48,789 nucleotides of DNA. Source: Halobacteriales archaeon SW_7_65_23. Its GTDB lineage: Archaea; Halobacteriota; Halobacteria; Halobacteriales; Haloarculaceae. The stretch covers positions 12,449 to 61,237 of the forward strand of contig PXSQ01000017.1 of NCBI GenBank assembly GCA_003022725.1. Reading direction: 5' to 3'. Below the pieces are notes generated by a model. The model had not been told where the DNA came from. It did no database searches and saw only the letters and a list, made by a program, of their open reading frames with translations. A program made the translations under genes and the position numbers. This document shows, one piece after another, positions 8,337 through 16,636 of the stretch (the first letter of the stretch is position 1; every line of letters begins with the position of its first letter).

Positions 8337-9788
8337 CTACCCGAGGTCGATCGCGACGTTTTTCGTCTGGAGATAGGAGTCGAGCGCTGCGAGGCCTTTC
8401 TCGCGGCCGATCCCTGACTGCTTGTAGCCGCCAAAGGGCGTCCGGTTGGTGTCGCCGAACCATTGGTTGACGTAGACGTTGCCGGCCTCCAGGCGCTTGG
8501 CTGCGCGGTGGGCCCGCGCCAGATCGGTCGTGAACACGCCGGCGGTCAGCCCGTAGTCCACGTCGTTCGCCACGTCGAACACGTCGGTGTCGTTGTCGAA
8601 GGGGAGCACCGTCAGCACGGGGCCGAAAATCTCCTCCTGGGCGATCCGCATGTCGTTGTGGGCGTCGGCGAACACGGTCGGCTCCACGAAGTAGCCCTCG
8701 CCGTCGCGGACCTCGCCGCCGGTGACGAGCGTTGCGCCCTCCGCTTTGCCGGTGTCGAGGTAGCCGGCGACTTTCGCCAGGTGGTCCGCACTGTTGAGCG
8801 GACCCATCTCCGGATCGTCAAGGCCGTGCCCGAGGTCGTACCCCTCGGCGACCGCCGCGATGCGGTCGACGAACTCGTCGTACACCGACTCGTGGACGAG
8901 CGCGCGGTCGGCCGCCGAGCAGACCTGCCCGGCGTTCGTGAAGATCCCCATCGCGACGGCCTCGACCGCCCGCTCGAGGTCGGCGTCGGGGTAGACGATC
9001 GCCGGGTTCTTCCCGCCGAGTTCCAGCGTCACGGGCGTGATCGACTTGGCGGCCGCTTCCATCACCTTCTGTCCAGTGACGACACTCCCGGTGAACGTGA
9101 TCGTGTCGACTCCCTCGTGTTCGGTGAGGGCAGCGCCGGCGGCGCCGCCGCCCGAGACGACGTTCACCGCACCGCCAGGGATCCCGGCCTCGTGGCAGAG
9201 TTCGGCGAGGTAGAACGCCGACAGCGGCGTCGTCGGCGCCGGCTTGACGACGACGGCGTTGCCGGCGGCCAGCGCCGGCGCGACGCCGCGCGCGAACAGG
9301 TTTCCGGGGAGGTTCCAGGGGATGATCTGTGCCGAGACGCCGTACGGCTCCCGGACGGTGTAGTCGACCCCGTCAGGCCCGACCGGGATCGACGACCCCT
9401 CAAGTTTGTCCGCGGCACCCCCGTAGTACTCGAAGTACCGCGCCGCGCCCTCGAGTTCGTGTCGCGCCTGCGAGAGCGGCTTGCCCTGGTCGCGGCTCTC
9501 GATCTGCGCGAGTTCGTCCAGGTGGTCGCGGATGAGGTCGGCGACGCGTCCGACGCGCTGGCCGCGCTCGACTGGGTCCGTGTCCCGCCAGGTGGCGAAC
9601 GCCTCGATCGCCGCCGTCACCGCCCGATCCACGTCGGCTGCCGTCCCGTCCGCGACCGCCGTGATCGGTTCCTCCGTCCCGGGATCCACTGTCTCGACGT
9701 ACTCGCCGCTCGCCGGCTCCACCCAGTTGCCTTCAACGAGATGATCGTACTGCTCCCAGAGCTGTCTCTGAACTGACTGACCCGCCAT
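8337..9788 (-). CDS. NAD(P)-dependent aldehyde dehydrogenase
   Basis: 483 residues from the ATG at 9788 (an upstream in-frame start at 9818 adds only ten residues from the operator-like palindrome). All class hallmarks are present: IIPWNLPGN with Asn159, the general-base Glu256 in TLELGGK, and nucleophile Cys290 in NAGQVCSAADR. The C-terminus GGYKQSGIGREKG is typical of betaine-, succinate-semialdehyde- and hydroxymuconic-type enzymes. A 17-bp palindrome lies 14 bp upstream of the start. The specific aldehyde cannot be told. Confidence 0.94.
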   Translation of the reverse strand: MAGQSVQRQLWEQYDHLVEGNWVEPASGEYVETVDPGTEEPITAVADGTAADVDRAVTAAIEAFATWRDTDPVERGQRVGRVADLIRDHLDELAQIESRDQGKPLSQARHELEGAARYFEYYGGAADKLEGSSIPVGPDGVDYTVREPYGVSAQIIPWNLPGNLFARGVAPALAAGNAVVVKPAPTTPLSAFYLAELCHEAGIPGGAVNVVSGGGAAGAALTEHEGVDTITFTGSVVTGQKVMEAAAKSITPVTLELGGKNPAIVYPDADLERAVEAVAMGIFTNAGQVCSAADRALVHESVYDEFVDRIAAVAEGYDLGHGLDDPEMGPLNSADHLAKVAGYLDTGKAEGATLVTGGEVRDGEGYFVEPTVFADAHNDMRIAQEEIFGPVLTVLPFDNDTDVFDVANDVDYGLTAGVFTTDLARAHRAAKRLEAGNVYVNQWFGDTNRTPFGGYKQSGIGREKGLAALDSYLQTKNVAIDLG

Positions 9789-9801
9789 CACATGCCACGT
9801 A

Positions 9802-9818
9802 TTGACGTGCCACGTCAA
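9802..9818. promoter_or_regulatory. 17-bp palindromic operator candidate
   Basis: TTGACGTGCCACGTCAA is a perfect palindrome (8-bp arms around one base), 14 bp ahead of the aldehyde dehydrogenase start. A further half-site TGCCACGT at 9793-9800 repeats 15 bp away from the one in the palindrome. On the minus strand a TATA-like ATTTATACC lies near 9886-9894. A repressor site is likely; the regulator is unknown. Confidence 0.55.
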
Positions 9819-10007
9819 GTTTCTTCCGGAGACTGGCTCGGGAACTGTCTTCCTCGTGGCGGTGTCGACGACAGAATTAGGGGTATAAATATCTGAAATA
9901 CGTCTGTTATCGATTCATACCAGATGAGTGTTGTAAAGGTCTGTATTCCTTCCTGGCTAGCTCCGAAGCAGATATTGTGCCGCCTGACCCGGCCAAATCC
10001 GGTTTTC
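9819..10007. other. AT-richer intergenic stretch without a gene
   Basis: No coding signal on either strand. It contains TATAAATATCTGAAAT near 9890, which could serve the leftward aldehyde dehydrogenase with a leader of roughly 70 nt. The rest up to the MITE at 10008 shows nothing recognisable. Confidence 0.4.
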
Positions 10008-10106
10008 ATACTGGTGGCTGTAAGTACGTGAAAACTCGAACTGAGAATCCAGGCGGAACGGGTCTGTCTCCGCAGATAGCAGAGACTGGTGAGTAAAAGA
10101 ATTACA
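10008..10106. mobile_element. MITE-like element, family B, copy 2, right end lost
   Basis: It starts with ATACTGGTGGCTGTAA and matches copy 1 for about 99 bp, to GAGTAAAAGAATTACA; then the terminal repeat GCCACCAGTAT is replaced by unrelated CCTGCGATCCAGG. Without a right end it should be immobile. Confidence 0.8.
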
Positions 10107-10177
10107 CCTGCGATCCAGGAAGAATAAAATATAAAAACTACATATAGAATTGATAGTTCGGTCGAGATTGGCATCTG

Positions 10178-10288
10178 ATAGTGATTGTTGTGACTCTTTA
10201 CCGCCGGGGAGTCACAGTTCGTAGGGCTCAGCTCGCGAACCAACCGTTCACGCGACGTGGTGCCGAAAATAATCGCAACAATCACTAT
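10178..10288. mobile_element. MITE-like element, family A, copy 3 (111 bp)
   Basis: Terminal repeats ATAGTGATTGTTGTGA (10178-10193) and TCGCAACAATCACTAT (10273-10288) match in 15 of 16 positions. Its interior differs from the 82-bp copies: after GACTCTTTACCGCCGGG it holds about 60 bp of other sequence, so it represents a longer subfamily shared in its left part with the element at 39859. Confidence 0.82.
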
Positions 10289-10314
10289 GAGACACCGAAC
10301 GAGTCCTCCAGCCC

Positions 10315-10731
10315 TCACGACGAGTCGGGGGACTGCTCCGCTCCGTCCGGTGGCTCGGCACCGTCGGCTGATACCTCGAAGTACAGGTGGCGGTGCTCAC
10401 GACAGCCCAGGTTGAACGCCGCGCCGCAGTGGGGGCACGCGTCCCCGCCGGAGAGATACGCCGCCGCGGTAAGTGTCGTCCGGCAGCCGCCGCACAGCAC
10501 CGCCGGTTCGTCGAATCGGTCGGCGGGCCACTGGACCACCTCGTGGTCCGTCGCGGCCTCGTGACACGAGAAACACGGGTAGTACGTGTCACAGCAGGCG
10601 AAGCGCAGAGCGATCACGTCGACCCGGTCCTCCCAGTGGGCACACCGCGTCTCAGCGTCGACGTCGATGCCACGGAGCGGCACCGGGAACCGGGCGTCGG
10701 TGGCCGGCGCGCGCGTCGTCCGACGGGCCAT
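10315..10731 (-). CDS. CHY zinc-finger protein
   Basis: 138 residues. It carries the full CHY zinc-finger ligand pattern: CAHW, CC, CFSCHE, CGGC, CPHC and CREH, with the family segment RVDVIALRFACCDTYYPC. Bacterial and archaeal CHY proteins are stand-alone zinc proteins related to Hot13, a mitochondrial intermembrane zinc/redox protein; the archaeal role is not established. The ATG at 10731 is chosen because the region before it is unrelated and would need a TTG. The MITE at 10178-10288 ends 27 bp downstream of the stop. Confidence 0.85.
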   Translation of the reverse strand: MARRTTRAPATDARFPVPLRGIDVDAETRCAHWEDRVDVIALRFACCDTYYPCFSCHEAATDHEVVQWPADRFDEPAVLCGGCRTTLTAAAYLSGGDACPHCGAAFNLGCREHRHLYFEVSADGAEPPDGAEQSPDSS

Positions 10732-10852
10732 ACGCGCCCGTTTCGGCCCCGGGGAGTTCAACGCGTCGGTGACAGACCTGCTCGCCCTCGGCGCGGTACC
10801 GACACTATACCGACTGTTTCCGGACTGGAAACACCCCGGGAAGACTTTTTAC

Positions 10853-10859
10853 AGTTGCC
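10853..10859 (+). promoter_or_regulatory. TATA-like element ahead of the PQQ-protein remnant
   Basis: TTTTTAC in the divergent gap after the CHY gene, about 55 nt ahead of the first plausible codon of the broken secreted protein. It is probably the promoter retained from the intact gene. Confidence 0.35.
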
Positions 10860-10912
10860 GTCTGTGTGCAACGTAGTTTCAGGCTGACGATGAGCGAGGA
10901 GATTGGTCCCTC

Positions 10913-11478
10913 GTGGGGGACGGCGCCGCTGTTCAGGAGCACTCGATCGACAGACGGACGTTCGTCAGGCCGGGAACCTGTACGCTTTCGACGCGGAAAC
11001 CGGGGATCGCGAGTGGACGTTCGACGACACCAACGCGGCGCTGCCGTCGTCACCGACGGTCGTCACCGACCCCGGGAGCGGGGATAGCGTCGGCACCCGC
11101 GTCATGCTCGGCACGCTCGGCCACAACGACGCGTGGCCCGGCGGAGGGGACGACGAGCCGTTCGATTTCGGCGTCGAACTCGAACAGGGAGTGGCCGTCG
11201 TCCAGGGGCGTGACGCCGACGTCAGCGTCTTCGTTAACAACAACGCCGACGCGTCCGTCTCGGGCGTCACCGTCGAACTGCTGGTCGACGCCGACGACGA
11301 CGGGTTCACCGACGGCGACGTTGTCGCCAGTCAGACAGCCGGCTTCGACGCTGGCGAGTACCGCGACAGCGACGTCGTCCGGAACAACGCCAGCGACTTC
11401 AACTTCAGCGGCAACGACCCCGACAAGATGACCATCGCCGACGTCCAGGCGCTGCTCCAGCTGTCCACCGAGCAGTAG
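10913..11478 (+). pseudogene. Tat-secreted PQQ-repeat protein with dockerin-like tail, internal deletion
   Basis: Two frames are needed. The start, in the GTG-10913 frame, reads VQEHSIDRRTFVR, the front of a Tat signal. Near 10965 it breaks off and a second frame begins at GNLYAFDAETGDREWTFDD, a PQQ/BamB-type beta-propeller blade, followed by GTRVMLGTLGHNDAWPG, a beta-rich domain (VAVVQGRDADVSVFVNNN) and a C-terminal dockerin-like DFNFSGNDPDKMTIADVQALL. The rest of the signal and most of the propeller are missing. The product was an extracellular protein; what remains is not expected to be functional. Confidence 0.75.
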
Positions 11479-11705
11479 CCCCCCGTCGTCTGCCGACGTT
11501 GTGGACGCTGCTCGTCCGGCTGGGCCCCGATCACGCACACCCACGGCAATCACGTCTGCCGATTGCCCACACCTGCATGCCGCACGCCAGCGGCTGAACC
11601 GACAGACAGAATGGTAGTCCTGGTAACAATTGCCGCGTCTGACGAGTCTCGGTGCATACTTCCGAGAGGGTGGGGTCTATTGGTGCACGGTTCGTACAGT
11701 CGTGT
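11479..11705. other. Intergenic gap before the rhodanese gene
   Basis: 227 bp without a gene. There is no clear TATA box; the most likely promoter region is about 11630-11680. The open frame of the rhodanese extends back to 11652, but without family similarity. Confidence 0.35.
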
Positions 11706-12599
11706 ATGGCACAGCAAGACTACGCGAACGACGTGCTCGTCTCGGCTGACTGGGTAGAGGACCACCTCGGAGAGTTCCAGTCGGACGACCCGGCGTACAG
11801 GCTGCTGGAAGTGAACAACCCGACGGTGACTGCGGATTCGGAGTACACGCCCTACGAGGAGGGCCACATCCCCGGTGGGCAGTTCTTCCACTGGGAGGAG
11901 GACCTCAGCGACCAGACGACGCGGGACATCCTCGACAAGGACGCCTTCGCGGAGCTGAACGCCTCCCACGGGATCACCGAGGACTCGACGGTCGTCCTCT
12001 ACGGCGGCGGGCGCGTGCCGAACTGGTTCGCGCTGTTCGCCTACTGGGAGTACAAGTACTTCGGCCACGAGGATGTCCGCGTCATCGACGGCGGGAAGCC
12101 CTACTGGGTGGCCAACGACTACCCGCTGACCACCGAAGAGCCCGAGTTCACGCCCCAGGAGTACAACGCTCGCGGCCCCTACGAGGGGATCCGGGCGTAC
12201 AAGGACGATGTCGACCAGGCGATCAAGGGCGGCATCCCGCTTGTGGACGTCCGCAGCCCCGAGGAGTTCACCGGCGAACTGATCGCGCCCGAGGGCCTAC
12301 AGGAGACCGCCCAGCGCGGCGGCCACATCCCCGGCGCGAAGAGCGTGCCGACGACGACCGTCCTGCGCGAGGACGGCCGGTTCAAAAGCGCCGAAGAGCT
12401 CCGCCAGATCTACGAGGACGTCGACGTCACCGAGGACCAGTCAGTGATCACTTACTGCCGCGTCGGCGAGCGCTCCTCGATCGCGTGGTTCGCCCTGCAC
12501 GAACTGCTGGGCTTCGACGATGTCGAGAACTACGACGGCTCCTGGACCGAGTGGGGCAACCTCATCCGCTCCCCGATCGAGACGGGCGAAGCCGAGTAA
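11706..12599 (+). CDS. Thiosulfate sulfurtransferase, two-domain rhodanese
   Basis: 297 residues: an inactive N-terminal rhodanese domain (about 10-140, with YGGG where the active loop would be) and a catalytic C-terminal domain (about 165-297) with the active loop CRVGERSS, nucleophile Cys251. It would transfer sulfane sulfur from thiosulfate or 3-mercaptopyruvate to cyanide or a thiol acceptor in the cytoplasm. The ATG at 11706 gives the family-typical start MAQQDYANDVLVSADWV. It stands alone as a transcription unit. Confidence 0.93.
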   Translation: MAQQDYANDVLVSADWVEDHLGEFQSDDPAYRLLEVNNPTVTADSEYTPYEEGHIPGGQFFHWEEDLSDQTTRDILDKDAFAELNASHGITEDSTVVLYGGGRVPNWFALFAYWEYKYFGHEDVRVIDGGKPYWVANDYPLTTEEPEFTPQEYNARGPYEGIRAYKDDVDQAIKGGIPLVDVRSPEEFTGELIAPEGLQETAQRGGHIPGAKSVPTTTVLREDGRFKSAEELRQIYEDVDVTEDQSVITYCRVGERSSIAWFALHELLGFDDVENYDGSWTEWGNLIRSPIETGEAE

Positions 12600-12623
12600 C
12601 GCCAAACCTCTGTTTCCGCCGGG

Positions 12624-12708
12624 GGCCGGAAGCCCGGCACTCCTTGAGGGAGGGGTCTTGCGCCTGTTTCCAGATAAATCGGCCAGTCGCTCCCGCCGGC
12701 TTCCGGCC
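12624..12708. repeat. Long-range inverted repeat between rhodanese and purE
   Basis: GGCCGGAAGC (12624-12633) pairs perfectly with GCTTCCGGCC (12699-12708). It lies between the 3' ends of two convergent genes, so it may be a bidirectional transcript-end structure; an 85-bp degenerate mobile element is also possible. Confidence 0.35.
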
Positions 12709-12790
12709 AGTTGCACGGCCCGGCCGGACTGTTTCATCCCAGAAAGGAGTTTACGTCCAACGTTATCCCGTCAGACGGTACCACACCTTC

Positions 12791-13429
12791 CTAGTCCCGA
12801 CTCTCCTTGAACTCGGGCGTCCCGAGCGAGTGGAGGTCCCGCGACACCGCCGCAACGCCCTCCTTCAGGTCCTCGTGGTAGGCCTCCAGGCGCTCGCGCA
12901 GTTCCGGATGCTCGCGCGCGAGGATCTGCGTGGCCGACAACGCGGTGTTGAACGATTTGCCCGCGTCGACGGCGACAAGCGGCGCGCCCTGGGGCATGCC
13001 GATGACCGACTGCAGCGACTTCTCCTGAACCGGCACCCCGATCACGGGCAGGGGATACGCGATAGAGGCGGTCATGTTCGGCAGGTCCGCGCTCTTACCC
13101 CCCGCCCCCGCAATGATGACGTCTAACCCACGGTCCGCGGCCGTCTCGGCGTAGGCGTACATCAGCTCCGGCGTCCGGTGGGCCGAGACGACATACGTCT
13201 CGAAGGTGAACCGCGATTCGGGTGGGTCGTCGTAGCTGGTCTGCTCCTCGAACCCCAGTTCCGTCAGCGCGTCGTATGCGCCAGGTCGGCCGGTCTCCGA
13301 CCCCATCATCACGTCCAGGTCCGAGTCCGAGCCCATGACGATCCCGATCTCGGGCGTCTCCGCCGGCGACCGGTCGCGGTCGGCCTCGCGCTCCAGACTC
13401 TCGATCAGGGCCGCGAGTTTCTCGGTCAT
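12791..13429 (-). CDS. purE: 5-(carboxyamino)imidazole ribonucleotide mutase
   Basis: 212 residues. PurE hallmarks are GSDSD (33-37), SAHRTP (82-87) and the loop AGGKSADLPNM, with the C-terminal GVPVQ segment. It converts N5-CAIR to CAIR in de novo purine synthesis. It has an extra segment after GSDSD compared with bacterial PurE and a C-terminal extension ending in the ELRERLEAYHEDLKEGV helix. The ATG at 13429 is chosen because the upstream open frame is unrelated. No purK is adjacent; the gene runs alone on the minus strand. Confidence 0.93.
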   Translation of the reverse strand: MTEKLAALIESLEREADRDRSPAETPEIGIVMGSDSDLDVMMGSETGRPGAYDALTELGFEEQTSYDDPPESRFTFETYVVSAHRTPELMYAYAETAADRGLDVIIAGAGGKSADLPNMTASIAYPLPVIGVPVQEKSLQSVIGMPQGAPLVAVDAGKSFNTALSATQILAREHPELRERLEAYHEDLKEGVAAVSRDLHSLGTPEFKESRD

Positions 13430-13534
13430 GTGCGACCGTGGGAGTGGCCACCCCCTAAACGTTGTCGTCGGCTTCCCTCCTACCCAGTTTGGTACCAACT
13501 ACCACAACACTCTTGCCGGTACCACCCCACACTG

Positions 13535-13601
13535 ATACTGGTGGCTGTAAGTACGTGAAAACTCGAATTGAGGTGAGTAAAAGAATTACAGCCACCAGTA
13601 T
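13535..13601. mobile_element. MITE-like element, family B, copy 3 (67 bp, internally deleted)
   Basis: Full terminal repeats, ATACTGGTGGCTGTAA and TTACAGCCACCAGTAT, around a shortened core that retains GTACGTGAAAACTCG and GGTGAGTAAAAGAA. It ends 12 bp before the GTG of the HTH-10 gene, so it must lie inside or replace that gene's promoter. Confidence 0.85.
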
Positions 13602-13613
13602 GAGGGAAGACCA

Positions 13614-14288
13614 GTGCTCCGTGCAAAACTCTACTTCGACCTCGAGAAACAGTGCGTCCTCAGCGAGGTGACCGAGCCGATCGACGGCTCCTTCGCGGTC
13701 TCCCAGGAGGAGGTCCACGACGACCACATGATCACGTTCCTCATCGACACCGGGGAGTTCTCGTCGTCGATCGCCGCGAAGCTCGAGGCGTCGGAGCAAG
13801 TCACGGAGGTCGAGCGGATCGACGACGGGCGGCTGCTGGTGACCAAGCGGTCCTGTGGCGCCCTGCCGGTCATCCGGCGCAACCACGGGAAGCTCCGCGG
13901 GATGGACCGGGTCAGCGGGAGCCAGCGGGTGTTCGACATCCTCGTGTTCCGGCGGGACGACCTGAAACGGATCGTCAAGGAGCTGAACGACATCGGCACG
14001 GTCAGCCTCGGCCAGCTCTCGCCGTACGACGAGCGCGGCGGCACGCTCTCGGCGCGCCAGGCCGAGGTGGTCGAACTGGCCCTCGACCACGGGTACTTCG
14101 AGTGGCCCCGCGAAACCGACGCCGAGACGCTCGCGGAGACGCTCGGCATCGCCCACCCGACGTTGCTCGAACACCTGCGCAAGGCCGAGAAGAAGCTCCT
14201 CGTCGAGGCGCTCGACCACGGCTCGGAGACGGCAAGCCCGCCGAAAGAACGCGCGTTCATGCTCGAAGAGTCCGGATCGGAAGCGTAG
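13614..14288 (+). CDS. HTH-10 (Bat-type) transcriptional regulator
   Basis: 224 residues with a GTG start. The N-terminal two-thirds is the bacterio-opsin-activator-like domain with no ligand motif; the C-terminus (about 155-205) is the HTH-10 domain (LSARQAEVVELALDHGYFEWPRETDAETLAETLGIAHPTLLEHLRKAEKKLL, seen as an extended helix-turn-helix). Such proteins act as haloarchaeal transcription regulators. A family B MITE ends 12 bp upstream and a lone family B end lies 44 bp downstream in the opposite sense, so the gene is framed like cargo. The native promoter is not visible. Confidence 0.9.
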   Translation: MLRAKLYFDLEKQCVLSEVTEPIDGSFAVSQEEVHDDHMITFLIDTGEFSSSIAAKLEASEQVTEVERIDDGRLLVTKRSCGALPVIRRNHGKLRGMDRVSGSQRVFDILVFRRDDLKRIVKELNDIGTVSLGQLSPYDERGGTLSARQAEVVELALDHGYFEWPRETDAETLAETLGIAHPTLLEHLRKAEKKLLVEALDHGSETASPPKERAFMLEESGSEA

Positions 14289-14332
14289 CGACGCCAGCCC
14301 GTACCCAGCGATTCGTCCCCGGAGCGGTCCCG

Positions 14333-14346
14333 ACAGCCACCAGTAT
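14333..14346. mobile_element. Solo terminal repeat of family B
   Basis: ACAGCCACCAGTAT is identical to the last 14 bp of every intact family B element but has no body attached. Its orientation is that of a right end, opposite to the left end at 13535, so 13535-14346 as a whole has inverted family B ends. Confidence 0.65.
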
Positions 14347-14360
14347 GAACACAGCGCGGG

Positions 14361-14411
14361 CATATAAAGAGCCTACACGTGTAGGAAGAACGCAAACCCG
14401 CTGCGGGTTTG
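14361..14411 (+). promoter_or_regulatory. Promoter with two operator palindromes, ABC transporter operon
   Basis: A TATA box CATATAAAG (14361-14369) is followed by a perfect 14-bp palindrome CCTACACGTGTAGG (14372-14385) and then by CAAACCCGCTGCGGGTTTG (14393-14411, 9-bp arms around one base), 13 bp before the ATG at 14424. Two different palindromes between TATA and start point to control by two regulators or to a repressor plus a hairpin leader. The regulators are not identified. Confidence 0.6.
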
Positions 14412-14423
14412 TCATGAACTACC

Positions 14424-15728
14424 ATGTCACACGGTGGTCAGACACGGCGGCGGTTCCTCACGGCGGTGGGCACAGGAGCGACGATCGGCCTCGCGGGCTG
14501 TACGGGGCTGTTCGGCGGCGACGACGGGGGCGGGTCGACGATCACCTACCTCTCGGACAGGGGGGACTCGCGCGACCTCGTCGACGAGATCATCGACGAG
14601 TTCGAGTCGGAGTTCGACTACACCGTCGACGTGACGTACACGTCGACTGGCACCTCGACTGACGAGGAGCTCCAGCGGATGGTGACAGCGGACAACCCGC
14701 CGGACATCATCTTCGACACGTCGGCGGACGCCTACCGGTACCAGCTCGACGGCGACCTCGCGCCAGTGACCTCCGCCGTCCAGGACGTCGGCCTGCCGGA
14801 CCCGGTCAACGTCGACGGCGAGTCGTACATGGCGCCAACGATGGTCGAGCCGCTGATGTTCTGGTACCGGACGGACCTCTACGAGGAGTACCCCGAGACG
14901 TGGGATGCCTGGTCGCAGGAAGCCCAGCGGGTCACCGAGGAGGAGGACATCAACGGGTTCTGCGTCCAGACCGGCCAGACCAACAACGCCGACACCCAGC
15001 ACACGCAGTACCTCTGGCAGAACGGCGTCCAGCCGTACGGCGGTCCCACGGGCGACGTCGAGGTCCGCATCGACCAGGGCGAGAACCGCGAGCGGGCGAT
15101 CGAGACCTACGAGTGGATCCAGGAGATGAACGAGTACTCGCCCAACGGGAGCGGCTGGGAGTGGGGCGACGCCATCGGGGCGCTCCAGCAGGAGAACGTC
15201 GCCGCCATCGCGAGCGTTGGCGGGTTCCCGATCCTCTCGATCGCCGAGAACCGCCCGGAACTGGCACAGAACCTCTCGCCGGCGCCGTTCCCGATCCCGG
15301 AGGGCCGCGAGCACGAGAACTGGTGGGCCTACTACGAGGGCCACGTCGTCAGAAACGACGGGAGCGCCACCGAGGGCGCCCAGGAGTTCGTCGAGTTCTT
15401 CAGCAAATCGGAGCGGTTCATGGATTTCCTGCTGACCGCGCCGCTGTTCCAGCTCCCGCCGACGCGCGACCAGCTCGGCAACGAGACCTACCGCAACCAC
15501 GAGATCGTCCAGGAGTACCCCGGCGTCATGAATCTCGCCGAGGAGTACTGGGACGTGTTCACGACGGTGCTCGAAACCGCCGACGGCGGCGCCCCGAACC
15601 TGCTGGGTGCGGAGGGGTACGCCAACCACGTCTTCGGGCGGGGCGCCGACGAGCTGCTGATCGGCGACCGCTCGCCGGAAGACACCGTCGACTGGGTGGC
15701 GGACGAACTTCGCACCCTGCAAGAATGA
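14424..15728 (+). CDS. ABC transporter substrate-binding lipoprotein (CUT1 type)
   Basis: 434 residues. A Tat signal (RRRFLTAVGTGATIGLAGC) ends in a lipobox, so the mature protein would be lipid-anchored outside the membrane. It has the two-lobe extracellular solute-binding fold of family 1 (sugar type), with EEFESEFDYTVDV near the N-terminus and aromatic residues typical of sugar pockets. It is the first gene of an operon with two permeases and an ATPase, overlapping the next gene by 4 bp. The substrate is probably a sugar or sugar alcohol; it cannot be fixed. Confidence 0.93.
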   Translation: MSHGGQTRRRFLTAVGTGATIGLAGCTGLFGGDDGGGSTITYLSDRGDSRDLVDEIIDEFESEFDYTVDVTYTSTGTSTDEELQRMVTADNPPDIIFDTSADAYRYQLDGDLAPVTSAVQDVGLPDPVNVDGESYMAPTMVEPLMFWYRTDLYEEYPETWDAWSQEAQRVTEEEDINGFCVQTGQTNNADTQHTQYLWQNGVQPYGGPTGDVEVRIDQGENRERAIETYEWIQEMNEYSPNGSGWEWGDAIGALQQENVAAIASVGGFPILSIAENRPELAQNLSPAPFPIPEGREHENWWAYYEGHVVRNDGSATEGAQEFVEFFSKSERFMDFLLTAPLFQLPPTRDQLGNETYRNHEIVQEYPGVMNLAEEYWDVFTTVLETADGGAPNLLGAEGYANHVFGRGADELLIGDRSPEDTVDWVADELRTLQE

Positions 15729-16636
15729 GCACGGAAACGGGGCGTCGCCCCCCGCTTGGCGGGCTCGACGGGCGAACACTCCTCGTGCTCGCGTGTTTCG
15801 TCCCGCTGTTTCTGTTTTTCGCGGCCGTGTGGGTCGTCCCGATCGCGTTCGCGCTCTGGATGAGCTTCTTCGAGAACCCGACCACCGCGGCCGAGTTCGT
15901 CGGCCTCGACAACTACGTTGAGCTGCTGACGACGCCGCGGTTCTGGGAGTTCCTCTGGACGAGCGTCGTCTACGCCGTCGGATCGACGGTGTTGAGCCTG
16001 CTCGTGGGGCTCGGGCTCGCGCTCGCGGTCAACCGCCGGATCCGGGGCCGGCTCGGGCTGCGCACGATGATGATCTTCCCGTACCTGCTCCCGACGCTGA
16101 TCGTCATCTTCCTGTGGACGTTTCTGCTCGACCAGAACGTCGGCGTCCTGAACCAGTTCCTCGTGGAGTACGGCGTCGTCGACGAACCGATCGCCTTCTT
16201 CTCGTCGCTGCAGTGGGCGATGCCCTCGGTGATCGTCGCCAGCGTCTGGAAGTACGGCTCCTTTGCGTTTTTCATCATCCTCGCGCGCCTGCAGGCGATC
16301 GACGACGACCTCTACGAGCGGGCCCGCGTCGAGGGCGCGACCACCTGGCAGATGTTCCGCGACATCACGCTCCCGAACCTCCGGAGCGCGATCCTGATCA
16401 TCCTGCTCGTGCGGGGGATCTGGATGTTCAACAAGTTCGACATTATCTGGCTGTCCACGCGCGGGGGCCCAATCGAGGCCACGACGACGCTCCCGATCTA
16501 CGTCTACCGGCTGACGTTCTCCTCGGTCGCGTTCGGCCGCGCGACCGCGCTCGCCGGAATCATGTTCGCGCTGCTTGCGGCCACCGCGGTGGTCTACTTC
16601 GCCGTCTTCCAGCCGAGCGAGGAGGTGAACGTTTGA
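15725..16636 (+). CDS. ABC transporter permease, MalF/UgpA type
   Basis: 303 residues with six predicted membrane helices. The EAA loop that docks the ATPase reads YERARVEGATTWQMFRDITLP (about 195-215). Its start ATG overlaps the substrate-binding protein's stop (ATGA-type overlap), and its own stop overlaps the start of the second permease by one base, so translation is coupled. It would form the heterodimeric channel with the next gene product. Confidence 0.93.
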   Translation: MSTETGRRPPLGGLDGRTLLVLACFVPLFLFFAAVWVVPIAFALWMSFFENPTTAAEFVGLDNYVELLTTPRFWEFLWTSVVYAVGSTVLSLLVGLGLALAVNRRIRGRLGLRTMMIFPYLLPTLIVIFLWTFLLDQNVGVLNQFLVEYGVVDEPIAFFSSLQWAMPSVIVASVWKYGSFAFFIILARLQAIDDDLYERARVEGATTWQMFRDITLPNLRSAILIILLVRGIWMFNKFDIIWLSTRGGPIEATTTLPIYVYRLTFSSVAFGRATALAGIMFALLAATAVVYFAVFQPSEEVNV

